Assembly (NCBI GenBank): GCA_946563605.1
Contig: CAMNVW010000002.1
Coordinates: 1-41,808 of the forward strand
Source: an uncultured Clostridia bacterium
Lineage (GTDB): Bacteria > Bacillota > Clostridia > Oscillospirales > Ruminococcaceae
DNA: 41,808 bases
Direction of reading: 5' to 3'
The position numbers and the translations under genes were made by a program. The notes below the pieces were generated by a model that saw nothing but the letters and a program-made list of their open reading frames with translations, had not been told where the DNA came from and searched no databases. Position 1 is the first letter of the stretch. Every line of letters begins with the position of its first letter. Positions 24,426-32,131 of this stretch are shown here, piece by piece.

Positions 24426-24962
24426 TTAGTAGTTCTGTGCTCTGAGTTCAAAGTAAGCCTTTGGATGTGCGCACACTGGGCAAACTTCCGGTGCGGATTC
24501 TCCGAAATGGATATGACCGCAGTTGCGGCAGATCCAAGCCATCTTGCCTTCACGGTTGAATACTTTGCCTTCTTCGATATTTTTGCACAGGGCAAGGTAA
24601 CGCTCCTCATGCTCTTTCTCGATTGCGCCTACCTTTTCAAAGAGGTTTGCGATATGCTCAAAGCCCTCTTCTCTTGCGTCCTTTGCAAAGGATGCGTACA
24701 TATCTGTCCACTCGTAGTTTTCACCGGCTGCTGCATCCTTTAAGTTTTCTACTGTATTGCCAATACCGCCGTTGAGAAGTTTAAACCACATTTTTGCGTG
24801 TTCTTTTTCATTGTTTGCAGTTTCGGTAAAGATTGCGGAAATCTGCTCAAAGCCTTCCTTTTTTGCCTGGGAAGCATAATAAGTATATTTGTTTCTTGCC
24901 TGGGATTCCCCTGCAAAAGCTGCCTGCAAGTTTTTCTCTGTTTTTGTACCCTTCAAATTCAT
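24426..24962 (-). CDS. rbr: Rubrerythrin
   Basis: This peroxide-reducing diiron protein has 178 residues. The N-terminal four-helix ferritin-like domain carries the iron ligands in FAGESQARNKY, ETANNEKEHAKMW and EKEHEERY. The C-terminal rubredoxin domain has CRNCGH and CPVCAHP, the two CxxC pairs that hold one iron. It takes electrons from NADH or rubredoxin partners and protects anaerobes from hydrogen peroxide. It starts 54 bases after perR on the same strand with no terminator between, so the two share a promoter and are probably derepressed together by peroxide. Confidence 0.97.
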   Translation of the reverse strand: MNLKGTKTEKNLQAAFAGESQARNKYTYYASQAKKEGFEQISAIFTETANNEKEHAKMWFKLLNGGIGNTVENLKDAAAGENYEWTDMYASFAKDAREEGFEHIANLFEKVGAIEKEHEERYLALCKNIEEGKVFNREGKMAWICRNCGHIHFGESAPEVCPVCAHPKAYFELRAQNY

Positions 24963-25016
24963 AAATTTTTCCGCCTTTCTGTTTTTTCAGTTTATTTTTG
25001 TTTTGCTTTTTTACGT

Positions 25017-25412
25017 TTATTTGCAGTGATCGCATACGCCCCACGCCATGATTTGAAGCGCTTCGATCTGCGCGGCGCTTTTCTGAAGCTTTTCGCGAAG
25101 CTGTGCGATTTCCTCGTCGATACAACAAGCAATATCCGCGACCCTGCCGCATTTTGTACAGATGATGTGCGGATGCTCGCTTACCACCGCGTCAAAACGA
25201 TCGCCGCTGACACCGGTATGGATCCGGTTGACCATCCGCATCTGCTCCAAAAGGTTCAGGTTCCGGTACACGGTACCAAGGCTGATGTCAGGCATCTGCT
25301 CTTTCACTGCAAGGTAGATTTCTTCGGCATTCGGATGCTCATGCGAAGCTTTGAGCGCATCAAACACCAGCGTCCTCTGCCGTGAATTGCGGATCGTCTT
25401 TTCCTGCGCCAT
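25017..25412 (-). CDS. perR: Fur family regulator, PerR type
   Basis: This 131-residue repressor has a winged helix (RNSRQRTLVFDALKA, then ISLGTVYRNLNLLEQ) and a dimer domain. The structural zinc site is CTKC and CDHC, as in PerR. HEHPNAEEIY and HPHIICTKC supply typical metal-ligand histidines. In PerR proteins, iron-catalysed oxidation of His residues releases DNA. The genetic link to rubrerythrin strongly supports PerR rather than Fur or Zur. It is shorter than Bacillus PerR (145) at the N-terminus. An AT-rich inverted repeat lies just downstream of its promoter. Confidence 0.88.
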   Translation of the reverse strand: MAQEKTIRNSRQRTLVFDALKASHEHPNAEEIYLAVKEQMPDISLGTVYRNLNLLEQMRMVNRIHTGVSGDRFDAVVSEHPHIICTKCGRVADIACCIDEEIAQLREKLQKSAAQIEALQIMAWGVCDHCK

Positions 25413-25432
25413 CCTGGAATCTCCTTATCAGT

Positions 25433-25448
25433 AATAATTCTTATTATT
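25433..25448. promoter_or_regulatory. Candidate PerR operator
   Basis: Inverted repeat AATAAT-N4-ATTATT between the perR -10 box and the perR start codon. It resembles Fur/PerR boxes in base composition and position. It would block transcription of perR-rbr when bound. Confidence 0.55.
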
Positions 25449-25460
25449 GTTTCTGATGAC

Positions 25461-25489
25461 AGTATATCAGCTTTTTCTCTTCCTGTCAA
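25461..25489 (-). promoter_or_regulatory. Promoter of perR-rbr
   Basis: On the minus strand TTGACA (25484-25489) and TATACT (25461-25466) are 17 bases apart, about 50 bases before the perR start codon. Confidence 0.8.
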
Positions 25490-25615
25490 GTCATTTTTGA
25501 GGGTTTCTGCAAAAAATTTCAAGTAAGGATAACCATTCAAAACAAAGCAAAAAAGTGCGTTGTTATGCACAATTCATAAATTTATATTTTATGATTCATT
25601 TTTTATTTCGAGCTC

Positions 25616-25644
25616 TTGACAGTTTGTGTTCACTCAGATATAAT
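25616..25644 (+). promoter_or_regulatory. Promoter of rplJ-rplL
   Basis: A full consensus promoter: TTGACA (25616-25621), 17 bases, TATAAT (25639-25644). Transcription would start near 25651. Confidence 0.9.
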
Positions 25645-25650
25645 AATAAA

Positions 25651-25905
25651 GCTGTCATATTCCAAAGACAGCAGGTGCAAATGCAAACAAGCATTGCTTA
25701 AAAGTAGCCTGCCGAGGAAACGATGATAAAGCATATGATTATGACTTTACATCCGCTCTTTTCCCTCGGTGATCCCACTGAGAGAAGGGAGCTTTTTTAA
25801 GTTTTCGGGTTTTCCGAGAAGGTGTACCTTCTTGGGGCGGCGATTTGCATCGAATCCGCGCTGTGAACAATGTGTTCACGGCAAACAACTTTCAGGAGGT
25901 GAACT
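25651..25905 (+). ncRNA. L10 ribosomal protein leader with attenuator
   Basis: This is the untranslated leader where L10(L12) binds to control rplJL. The CCGAGG at 25712-25717 can pair with CCTCGG at 25764-25769, which competes with a terminator stem at 25755-25792 followed by six Ts. The sequence around 25665-25720 is that of the known Firmicutes L10 leader. Two further small hairpins lie after the terminator: AGAAGGT/ACCTTCT near 25819 and GTGAACA/TGTTCAC near 25863. Confidence 0.85.
25755..25798 (+). terminator. Attenuator terminator of the L10 leader
   Basis: GCTCTTTTCCCTC pairs with GAGAGAAGGGAGC (12 of 13 positions counting G-T pairs) and is extended inward by GGTG/CACT. Six Ts follow at 25793-25798. 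It sits between the leader's protein-binding part and rplJ. Confidence 0.75.
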
Positions 25906-25908
25906 GAT

Positions 25909-26460
25909 TTGCCAAACGAAAAGGTTTTGCTCGAAAAACAGCAGTACGTTGCTGAGCTCAAAGAAAAGCTCGCAAACGCTGCTGCCGGTGTCCTGGTTGA
26001 TTACAAGGGCATCTCTGTTGCAGACGATACCAAACTTCGTAAAGAACTGCGTGAAGCTGGCGTTGAGTACCGTGTTATCAAAAACACAATGCTTCGTCTG
26101 GCGCTGAAAGATACCGCTTATGAGGATCTGTCCAGCGTTCTGGAAAACACCACTGCACTTGCACTCTCTAACGAGGATCCAATCGTTGCAGCTAAAATCA
26201 TCTGCAAATATATTGAGGATACAAAAGATACCTCTTACGCTGTAAAAGCTGGTTTTGCAGATGGTAAACCAATGGATAAAGCAGGCATTGAGACTCTGTC
26301 CAAACTGCCAAACAAAGAAGGCCTGGTATCTATGTTGCTCAGCGTTCTCACTGGCAACCTCAGAGGTCTTGCTGTTGCTATCAAAGCAATTGGCGAGAAA
26401 CAGGAAGAGGCTGGCGCTCCAGCTGCCGATGTAGCTGAAGAAGCTCCTGCTGCTGAATAA
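25909..26460 (+). CDS. rplJ: Ribosomal protein L10
   Basis: This protein anchors L7/L12 dimers to the large subunit. The 183 residues begin PNEKVLLEKQQYVAELKEKL and include the conserved VLVDYKGISVADDTKLRKELR block and the YRVIKNTMLRLAL block. The C-terminal Ala/Glu-rich helix binds L12. Start codon is TTG at 25909, with AGGAGGT 8 bases upstream; this is the only start that keeps the leader intact. Usual partner rplL follows after 68 bases. No rplK-rplA lies upstream. Confidence 0.97.
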   Translation: MPNEKVLLEKQQYVAELKEKLANAAAGVLVDYKGISVADDTKLRKELREAGVEYRVIKNTMLRLALKDTAYEDLSSVLENTTALALSNEDPIVAAKIICKYIEDTKDTSYAVKAGFADGKPMDKAGIETLSKLPNKEGLVSMLLSVLTGNLRGLAVAIKAIGEKQEEAGAPAADVAEEAPAAE

Positions 26461-26528
26461 TCCATTTCCCACTTCGGACGGAATGTCCAAACACTACAAT
26501 TTATTTTTGAAATTATGGAGGTACTATC

Positions 26529-26900
26529 ATGGCTTCTGAGAAAGTTTTAGCATTTGTTGAAAATGTTAAAGAACTGACTGTTCTTGAGCTTGCTGAGCTC
26601 GTAAAAGCACTGGAAGAAGAATTTGGCGTTTCTGCTGCAGCTCCTGTAGCTGTTGCAGCTGCTCCAGCAGCAGCTGCTGTTGAGGAGAAAACTGAATTCG
26701 ACGTTATCCTCAAAAACGCTGGCGCATCCAAAATGGGTGTTATCAAACTGGTTAAAGAGATCACTGGTCTCGGCCTGAAAGAAGCAAAAGCTCTGGTTGA
26801 CGAGTGTCCAAAACCAATCAAAGAAGGCGCTTCCAAAGCTGAAGCTGAAGAAATCAAAACAAAGCTGGAAGAAGCTGGCGCAGAAATCGAACTCAAGTAG
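26529..26900 (+). CDS. rplL: Ribosomal protein L7/L12
   Basis: The 123 residues show the N-terminal dimer helices (ELTVLELAELVKALEEEFGV), an alanine-rich hinge at about residues 36-52, and the C-terminal factor-binding domain with VIKLVKEITGLGLKEAKALV. It forms the stalk that recruits translation GTPases. GGAGG precedes the ATG. A perfect palindromic terminator follows, so the rplJL unit ends here. Confidence 0.98.
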   Translation: MASEKVLAFVENVKELTVLELAELVKALEEEFGVSAAAPVAVAAAPAAAAVEEKTEFDVILKNAGASKMGVIKLVKEITGLGLKEAKALVDECPKPIKEGASKAEAEEIKTKLEEAGAEIELK

Positions 26901-26924
26901 TTCTATTTGCATCTGCAATAAAGC

Positions 26925-26958
26925 ACCGGATACAGAATATTCTGTATCCGGTTTTTTT
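26925..26958 (+). terminator. Terminator of rplJ-rplL
   Basis: A perfect 28-base palindrome (26925-26952) is followed by a run of Ts. Fits a strong intrinsic terminator. Confidence 0.9.
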
Positions 26959-26992
26959 ATTCTCAAAATTCAATTTTCTGCCGGCTTTGTAT

Positions 26993-27021
26993 TTGCCACT
27001 CTTTCTTTCCTATGCTATAAT
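26993..27021 (+). promoter_or_regulatory. Promoter of ygiQ
   Basis: TTGCCA (26993-26998), 17 bases, TATAAT (27016-27021), with an extended -10 TGC immediately before. It is 50 bases ahead of the start codon. Confidence 0.8.
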
Positions 27022-27070
27022 AAAGAGCACAATAGAACAACATCAATCCGTTTTTATAAAGGAGCATACT

Positions 27071-29044
27071 ATGAGCTCAAAATTTCTTCCAATTACCAGG
27101 GCAGAAGCTCTCGAGCGCGGCTGGGAGCAGCTGGATTTTGTTTATATCATCGGCGATGCCTATGTCGATCACCCCAGCTTCGGCGCTGCGATCATCTCGC
27201 GCGTAATCGAGGCGATGGGCTTTTCCATCGGCATCATCTCTCAGCCGGTGTGCGACCGCGACTACATGGAATTTGGTCTGCCGAAATATGCCTTTCTGGT
27301 CACCGGCGGCAACATCGACTCGATGGTTGCACACTACACCGCTGCCAAACGCAAGCGCAGCGATGACGCCTATACCCCGGGCGGAAAAGCCGGCAGACGT
27401 CCTGACCGCGCCACCATCGTTTATTCCCGCAAGCTCCGCGAGCTTTACCCCGACTCGACCATCGTGATCGGCGGTCTGGAGGCTTCTCTGCGCCGGTTCG
27501 CACACTATGATTACTGGGACGATGCAGTGCGTCCATCCATTCTGGTGGATACGCAGGCGGATATGCTGCTGTACGGAATGGGTGAAAAGGTCGTTCGTCA
27601 GTTAGCTAACCAGCTTGCCGATGGAAAAGACATCCACGACATCCGCGATATCCGCGGCACCTGTTATCTGTGTACACAGGATGAAATCCCTGCTGAAAGC
27701 GTTTCCTGCGCTTCCTACCACAAGGTTTCCGAAAACAAGGAAAGCTACGCAAAAGCGCATCAGATTCAAAACGAGTGGCAGGATGCGGTCTACGGCAAGA
27801 TCATCGTTCAAAAGCAGACCGACACCGACTATCTGGTGCAGAATCCACCGATGTCCACCCTCACCCGAGAGGAATTGGACGAGGTGTTTGAGCTTCCTTT
27901 CACACGCACCTACCATCCTTCCTATGAAAAATTGGGTGGCGTAGACGCCATCAAGGAAGTGGAATTTTCCATCATGCAGAACCGCGGATGTTTCGGAAAC
28001 TGCAATTTCTGCGCGATCACCTTTCATCAGGGACGGCAGGTTGTTTCCCGAAGCGAGGAATCCATCCTCAAAGAAGCCGAGGAAATGACTCACAACCCTC
28101 ATTTCAAGGGCTACATCCATGACGTAGGCGGTCCGACCGCAAACTTCCGCTACCCCTCCTGCAAAAAGCAGCTGAAATACGGTCTGTGTCAAAACCGCAA
28201 ATGTCTTGCGCCAAAACCTTGTCCGCAGATGGATATCGACCACTCGGAATATGTACAGCTGCTGCGCAAACTGCGCAAAGTCAAGGGCGTGAAAAAGGTC
28301 TTTGTCCGTTCGGGCATCCGCTACGACTATGCCATCGCCGACCCCGACCCGACCTTTATGCAGGAGCTTGTCAAATACCACATCAGCGGTCAGCTCAAGG
28401 TCGCACCTGAGCATTGTGTCAACCATGTTCTGGATACAATGGGCAAGCCGCATATTCAGGACTTCGACCGCTTCTGCAAATGCTTTTACGAGGAAACCAA
28501 AAAAATCGGCAAGGAGCAGTACCTTGTCCCTTACCTGATGTCCTCCCATCCGGGATGCACGATTGCCGATGCGGTAGAACTTGCGCTCTATCTGAAAAAG
28601 CACCATATGCGACCGGAGCAGGTGCAGGACTTCTATCCGACGCCTGGCACCAATTCCACCTGTATGTTCTATACCGGTTTAGACCCGCAGACCATGAAGC
28701 CGGTCTATGTGCCGAAAACGGCGGAAGAAAAATTCTATCAGCGCACCCTGCTGCAATACTATAAACCGGAAAACCGCCGAAACGTCATTGAGGCATTGAT
28801 TCATGCGCACCGCGAGGATTTGATTGGTTACGGCGCAAACTGTCTTGTCGCACCGGATGCAGAATATATCCGCACCCACAACCAGAAAACTGCTGCGAAC
28901 CGAAATACCCCTGCGCCTTCCAGCCGCCGCACAAACGGCAAACCGGCAGCAAGAAAGCAAAAGGCTGCGCGCAAAACACCTGTTGTGGAACGTGGTGGAC
29001 TGCTCACCAACGACACACGCTCTTCCCGCAAAAAATATCGTTAA
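27071..29044 (+). CDS. YgiQ family radical SAM protein
   Basis: The protein has 657 residues. The radical SAM cluster motif is CFGNCNFC (Cx3Cx2C) near residue 312, preceded by the MQNRG turn. The N-terminal domain (FVYIIGDAYVDHPSFG) is the conserved UPF0313/YgiQ domain. The C-terminal tail after about residue 610 is rich in K, R and A and is probably disordered. The family is widespread but its reaction is unknown. AAAGGAG lies before the ATG. It leads a three-gene unit with the metallo-hydrolase and the DUF3006 gene. Confidence 0.93.
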   Translation: MSSKFLPITRAEALERGWEQLDFVYIIGDAYVDHPSFGAAIISRVIEAMGFSIGIISQPVCDRDYMEFGLPKYAFLVTGGNIDSMVAHYTAAKRKRSDDAYTPGGKAGRRPDRATIVYSRKLRELYPDSTIVIGGLEASLRRFAHYDYWDDAVRPSILVDTQADMLLYGMGEKVVRQLANQLADGKDIHDIRDIRGTCYLCTQDEIPAESVSCASYHKVSENKESYAKAHQIQNEWQDAVYGKIIVQKQTDTDYLVQNPPMSTLTREELDEVFELPFTRTYHPSYEKLGGVDAIKEVEFSIMQNRGCFGNCNFCAITFHQGRQVVSRSEESILKEAEEMTHNPHFKGYIHDVGGPTANFRYPSCKKQLKYGLCQNRKCLAPKPCPQMDIDHSEYVQLLRKLRKVKGVKKVFVRSGIRYDYAIADPDPTFMQELVKYHISGQLKVAPEHCVNHVLDTMGKPHIQDFDRFCKCFYEETKKIGKEQYLVPYLMSSHPGCTIADAVELALYLKKHHMRPEQVQDFYPTPGTNSTCMFYTGLDPQTMKPVYVPKTAEEKFYQRTLLQYYKPENRRNVIEALIHAHREDLIGYGANCLVAPDAEYIRTHNQKTAANRNTPAPSSRRTNGKPAARKQKAARKTPVVERGGLLTNDTRSSRKKYR

Positions 29045-29059
29045 CAGAAAGGATTCCCT

Positions 29060-30040
29060 ATGGCAAAGCGAAAAAAACAATATAACCAGCGTCTCCCCAA
29101 ATGGGTCGTCTCGGTCTTTGCGGTCATCGCCGTTATTTTAAGCATCATCACCTTTGGCGGAGATGTCATCGGCGTCGATACCTCCTTTGTGCAGGAGTGC
29201 ATGAATGTCATCGACCGCATTCTCTATGGTGGTCCGACCGGTCCAACGCCTTCCCTGCCTGCTTCCGGTCAGGCGAAGGTATATATCATCGACGTTGAGC
29301 AGGGGGAAAGCATCCTCATCACCACCGAGGAAAAATCCATGCTCATCGACGCCGGTGAAAACAACATGGGTCAAACCGTACTGGATTTTATCGACACATT
29401 GGGACTTGACCACCTTGACTATGTGCTCGCTACCCATCCCCACTCCGACCACATCGGCGGCATGGATACCGTCTTGGAAAACATCGACGTAGGCGAGGTT
29501 TTCTTCGGGGATTTGCCGGACGAGCTCACCCCCACCACCAAAACCTACGAGGACGTTTTGGACGCCATTGAGGAAAAGGATATTCCGCTTTCTCTGGCAG
29601 CCCCGGGCGACACACTCGACCTTGGAAATGGCGCAGTGCTGACCTTCCTTGGACCTGTCACACAGGACATTTCCAGCCTGAACAATGCCTCTGTTGTCAG
29701 CCGTCTTGACTTTGGCGAAACTTCCTTCCTGTTTAACGGCGACCAAGAGGTTCCAATGGAAGAACTGCTGCTCGACAGCAATGCTTATCTTGACTGCGAT
29801 ATGATGACCATGGGACACCACGGAAGCTCCACCTCCTCCTCACAGGCTTATGTGGACGCAGTCTCCCCTGATTATGCCGTCATCTCTTGCGGACGCGGCA
29901 ACAAGTACGGTCATCCGCACAAGGAAACCACCGCCATGCTCGACGAAATGGACATTGAATATTACCGCACCGATTTATCGGGCAACATCACCTTTACCAG
30001 TAACGGCAAAGACATCTCTGTCCGCACCGAGAAACCGTAA
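29060..30040 (+). CDS. ComEC-like metallo-beta-lactamase-fold hydrolase
   Basis: The protein of 326 residues has a basic start and one transmembrane helix or signal anchor at about 12-33, then an extracytoplasmic metallo-beta-lactamase domain. The metal motif THPHSDHIGG lies near residue 129; MTMGHHGSSTSSS and the GNKYGHPH block are typical of the C-terminal domain of ComEC/Rec2. Stand-alone proteins of this type are thought to be nucleases or phosphodiesterases, possibly in DNA uptake or scavenging. The substrate is not known. It starts 15 bases after ygiQ. Confidence 0.88.
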   Translation: MAKRKKQYNQRLPKWVVSVFAVIAVILSIITFGGDVIGVDTSFVQECMNVIDRILYGGPTGPTPSLPASGQAKVYIIDVEQGESILITTEEKSMLIDAGENNMGQTVLDFIDTLGLDHLDYVLATHPHSDHIGGMDTVLENIDVGEVFFGDLPDELTPTTKTYEDVLDAIEEKDIPLSLAAPGDTLDLGNGAVLTFLGPVTQDISSLNNASVVSRLDFGETSFLFNGDQEVPMEELLLDSNAYLDCDMMTMGHHGSSTSSSQAYVDAVSPDYAVISCGRGNKYGHPHKETTAMLDEMDIEYYRTDLSGNITFTSNGKDISVRTEKP

Positions 30041-30090
30041 CCAAACCTGCATATCCTGCACACCTGATTTTTACAAGGAGTTGTCTGTTT

Positions 30091-30333
30091 ATGAGAGAAC
30101 TGATTATCGACCGATTTGAAGAAACCTACGTCGTCTGCCAAACACCTGACGGGCAGTTGGATGCCTTTCCGCGCAAACGCCTGCCGGAGAATGCCAAAGA
30201 AGGCAGCTGGCTGGTCATCCACGATGACGGCACAGTGGAGGTGGACATTGAAAAGACCCTCCGCCATCAGGCAATCAATATGTACCGCATGAAAAATATG
30301 CTCAAACGCCGCAAAACTGACCCTGCTGACTAA
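30091..30333 (+). CDS. DUF3006 protein
   Basis: The 80-residue protein begins LIIDRFEETYVVCQTPDG and contains FPRKRLPENAKEGSWL, the signature of DUF3006, a small beta-rich domain. Genes of this family are often found next to ComEC-like hydrolases, as here (50 bases). AAGGAG precedes the ATG. The function is unknown; a partner of the hydrolase is a reasonable guess. Confidence 0.85.
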   Translation: MRELIIDRFEETYVVCQTPDGQLDAFPRKRLPENAKEGSWLVIHDDGTVEVDIEKTLRHQAINMYRMKNMLKRRKTDPAD

Positions 30334-30340
30334 ATGCCAA

Positions 30341-30375
30341 AATCTCATCAGATCAAAATCTGATGAGATTTTTTT
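30341..30375 (+). terminator. Terminator after the DUF3006 gene
   Basis: A perfect 13-bp stem (30341-30353 with 30358-30370), 4-base loop, followed by five Ts. The ArsR promoter begins 10 bases later. Confidence 0.9.
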
Positions 30376-30384
30376 AATTACATA

Positions 30385-30413
30385 TTGACATTTCTCGATA
30401 TGTTGCTTATACT
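30385..30413 (+). promoter_or_regulatory. Promoter of the ArsR-GTPase cassette
   Basis: TTGACA (30385-30390), 17 bases, TATACT (30408-30413), about 34 bases before the start codon. Confidence 0.85.
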
Positions 30414-30422
30414 ATATATCGA
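30395..30422. promoter_or_regulatory. Candidate ArsR operator
   Basis: An inverted repeat TCGATAT-N14-ATATCGA overlaps the -35/-10 spacer and the -10 box; the outer arms TTC and GAA nearly continue it. This position is typical for a repressor of the ArsR type controlling its own promoter. Confidence 0.6.
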
Positions 30423-30446
30423 AGAACATCAATATGAGGTGATCCC

Positions 30447-31727
30447 ATGAACCCTTCCTATACAGAAAACGTCGCCATCTTCAAGGCTTTGAGCGACGAG
30501 AACCGCTGGAAAATCCTTGAATTTCTGCAAGGCGGCGAAAAATGCGGCTGTGTGCTGCTCAATAAGCTCGACATCAGCCAGTCTACCCTGTCCCATCATA
30601 TGAAAATCCTCTGCGACTCCGGCATTGTGGTCGGACGCAAAGATGGCAAATGGATGCACTACTCCATCTCCCCCGAGGGCATTGAAACGGCACAGCGCCT
30701 GCTTCTTTCCCTCTCACAACCCGTTCTTGAACCGCAGCACTCTTCTGAACAGGGATGCGGCTGCAATAAAATTTCGCTACGAGGTGATTGTTCTATGGAA
30801 AACAAAACACAGCTCTATGTCCTGACCGGTTTTTTAGGTTCAGGAAAAACCACTATTTTGCTCAAACTTCTGGATACACTCAAAGACAAAAAGATCGGCG
30901 TTATCCAGAACGAATTTGGCAAACTCGGCATTGACGGCACCATCCTGCGCAATGATAATATCAAGATGGTCGAACTGAACCGCGGTTCCATCTTCTGTTC
31001 CTGCCTGCGGCTTTCCTTTGTGCAGGCTTTGGCGGAGATGGCGGAGCACCACTTTGATTATCTCTTTGTCGAAAGCTCCGGCATCGGCGACCCGTCCAAT
31101 GTGCTGGAAATCATCGAAGCGACCAAACAGATCTCCGGCGACTGCTTCGATTATCACGGCTCGCTGTGTCTGGTGGATGCAGTCAACTTTTTCGACCAGC
31201 TCGGCGATATGGAATCGGTTTACCGCCAGCTCAAACACTGCCATATGGCGGTGCTGACCAAGGTCGATCTGGTGGATGCCGACAAGCTCGTTGCGCTCAA
31301 AGAAAAAATCCGCGAGATCAACCCTGTCTGCCGCATCGAAACAAGTTCAAACGCCAGCCTTGATCTTTCCTTCCTCCACGAAAATCTTCTGCAATACCAG
31401 TGGGCAGAAAACGAGGAAACCACCAACTCGGAGGAAACCAAGCCAAAAACACTTTTCATGAACTTTGAGGGAGAGATAGACCCTGAAAAACTGGAAAACT
31501 TCCTCACCGTTTTGGAACCTGACCTTTACCGCGCAAAAGGCTTTTTCCACTTCACCGACGGCTGGCATCAGGTAGACGTGGTCGGCAGCAGAATCGACCG
31601 CAAACCTTGCCCAGAGCAGGAAAAATCCCAGATAGTATTTATCTCCAAGATCGGCACCGCTATCATCAAAAAAATCTTTGCTGCATGGGAGTTCGAGGTT
31701 GGACTGCCAATGGAGCTGAAAAACTAA
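30447..31727 (+). CDS. ArsR repressor fused to COG0523 GTPase
   Basis: One open frame of 426 residues joins two proteins. Residues 1-105 are an ArsR/SmtB winged helix: ALSDENRWKILEFL, the metalloid-type EKCGCVLL cysteines, ISQSTLSHHMKIL, and CDSGIVVGRKDGKWMHYSI. After a short tail with CGC comes a G3E GTPase of the CobW/COG0523 group: Walker A GFLGSGKTT (128-136) and TKVDLVDADK. Its metal motif is SIFCSC (C184, C186) instead of the usual CxCC. An internal ATG at 30795 (residue 117) has GAGGTGA about 8 bases upstream, so a separate GTPase may also be made. A lost stop codon or a sequencing indel cannot be excluded. Confidence 0.85.
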   Translation: MNPSYTENVAIFKALSDENRWKILEFLQGGEKCGCVLLNKLDISQSTLSHHMKILCDSGIVVGRKDGKWMHYSISPEGIETAQRLLLSLSQPVLEPQHSSEQGCGCNKISLRGDCSMENKTQLYVLTGFLGSGKTTILLKLLDTLKDKKIGVIQNEFGKLGIDGTILRNDNIKMVELNRGSIFCSCLRLSFVQALAEMAEHHFDYLFVESSGIGDPSNVLEIIEATKQISGDCFDYHGSLCLVDAVNFFDQLGDMESVYRQLKHCHMAVLTKVDLVDADKLVALKEKIREINPVCRIETSSNASLDLSFLHENLLQYQWAENEETTNSEETKPKTLFMNFEGEIDPEKLENFLTVLEPDLYRAKGFFHFTDGWHQVDVVGSRIDRKPCPEQEKSQIVFISKIGTAIIKKIFAAWEFEVGLPMELKN

Positions 31728-31740
31728 AAGGAGGGTGCAT

Positions 31741-31986
31741 ATGAGCGTCAATATCAAGGTCATCGGCGAAGGCTGCGACCGCTGCGACACCTTATTCAAT
31801 AATACCATCGAGGCAGTGGCGGAGCTCCAGCTCGACGCGGAAATTGAAAAAATCGAAAATCTGATTGAAATTGTAAAACTCGGCGTACTCTCTGCGCCAT
31901 CGCTGATGGTAGACGGCAAACTGCTTGTCAGCGGTCAGGTGGCTTCCACCGAAAAAATCATCAAACTGCTGAAAAAATACCAATAA
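31741..31986 (+). CDS. Thioredoxin-fold mini-protein
   Basis: An 81-residue protein with a CxxC site at C12 and C15 (GEGCDRCDTL). The alpha/beta pattern ends in VKLGVLSAPSLMVDGKLLVSG, where the cis-proline P of the thioredoxin fold is visible. This is the small thioredoxin family often next to ArsP-like permeases. GGAGGGTGC precedes the ATG. It probably reduces or hands over thiols or metalloids for the permease; that role is inference. Confidence 0.85.
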   Translation: MSVNIKVIGEGCDRCDTLFNNTIEAVAELQLDAEIEKIENLIEIVKLGVLSAPSLMVDGKLLVSGQVASTEKIIKLLKKYQ

Positions 31987-32001
31987 TTCCGGTATAGAAA
32001 A

Positions 32002-32043
32002 TCCAGAGGGAAGATTCCTTCTTCCTAAAATCTTCCCTCTGGA
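32002..32043 (+). terminator. Hairpin before the permease gene
   Basis: A 14-bp perfect stem with a long loop, arms 32002-32015 and 32030-32043, with no following T-run. It may lower transcription into the permease gene or mark an RNA end. A TATAAT at 32097-32102, with ATCG and CGAT flanking, could restart transcription. Confidence 0.5.
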
Positions 32044-32131
32044 CTCCTGCCTTCGTTGGCTGTTGGCACAGCCTGTTTTTTCAAAATATAAATCGTTATA
32101 ATTCGATAGACTAATCACGGGAGGTCCATTT

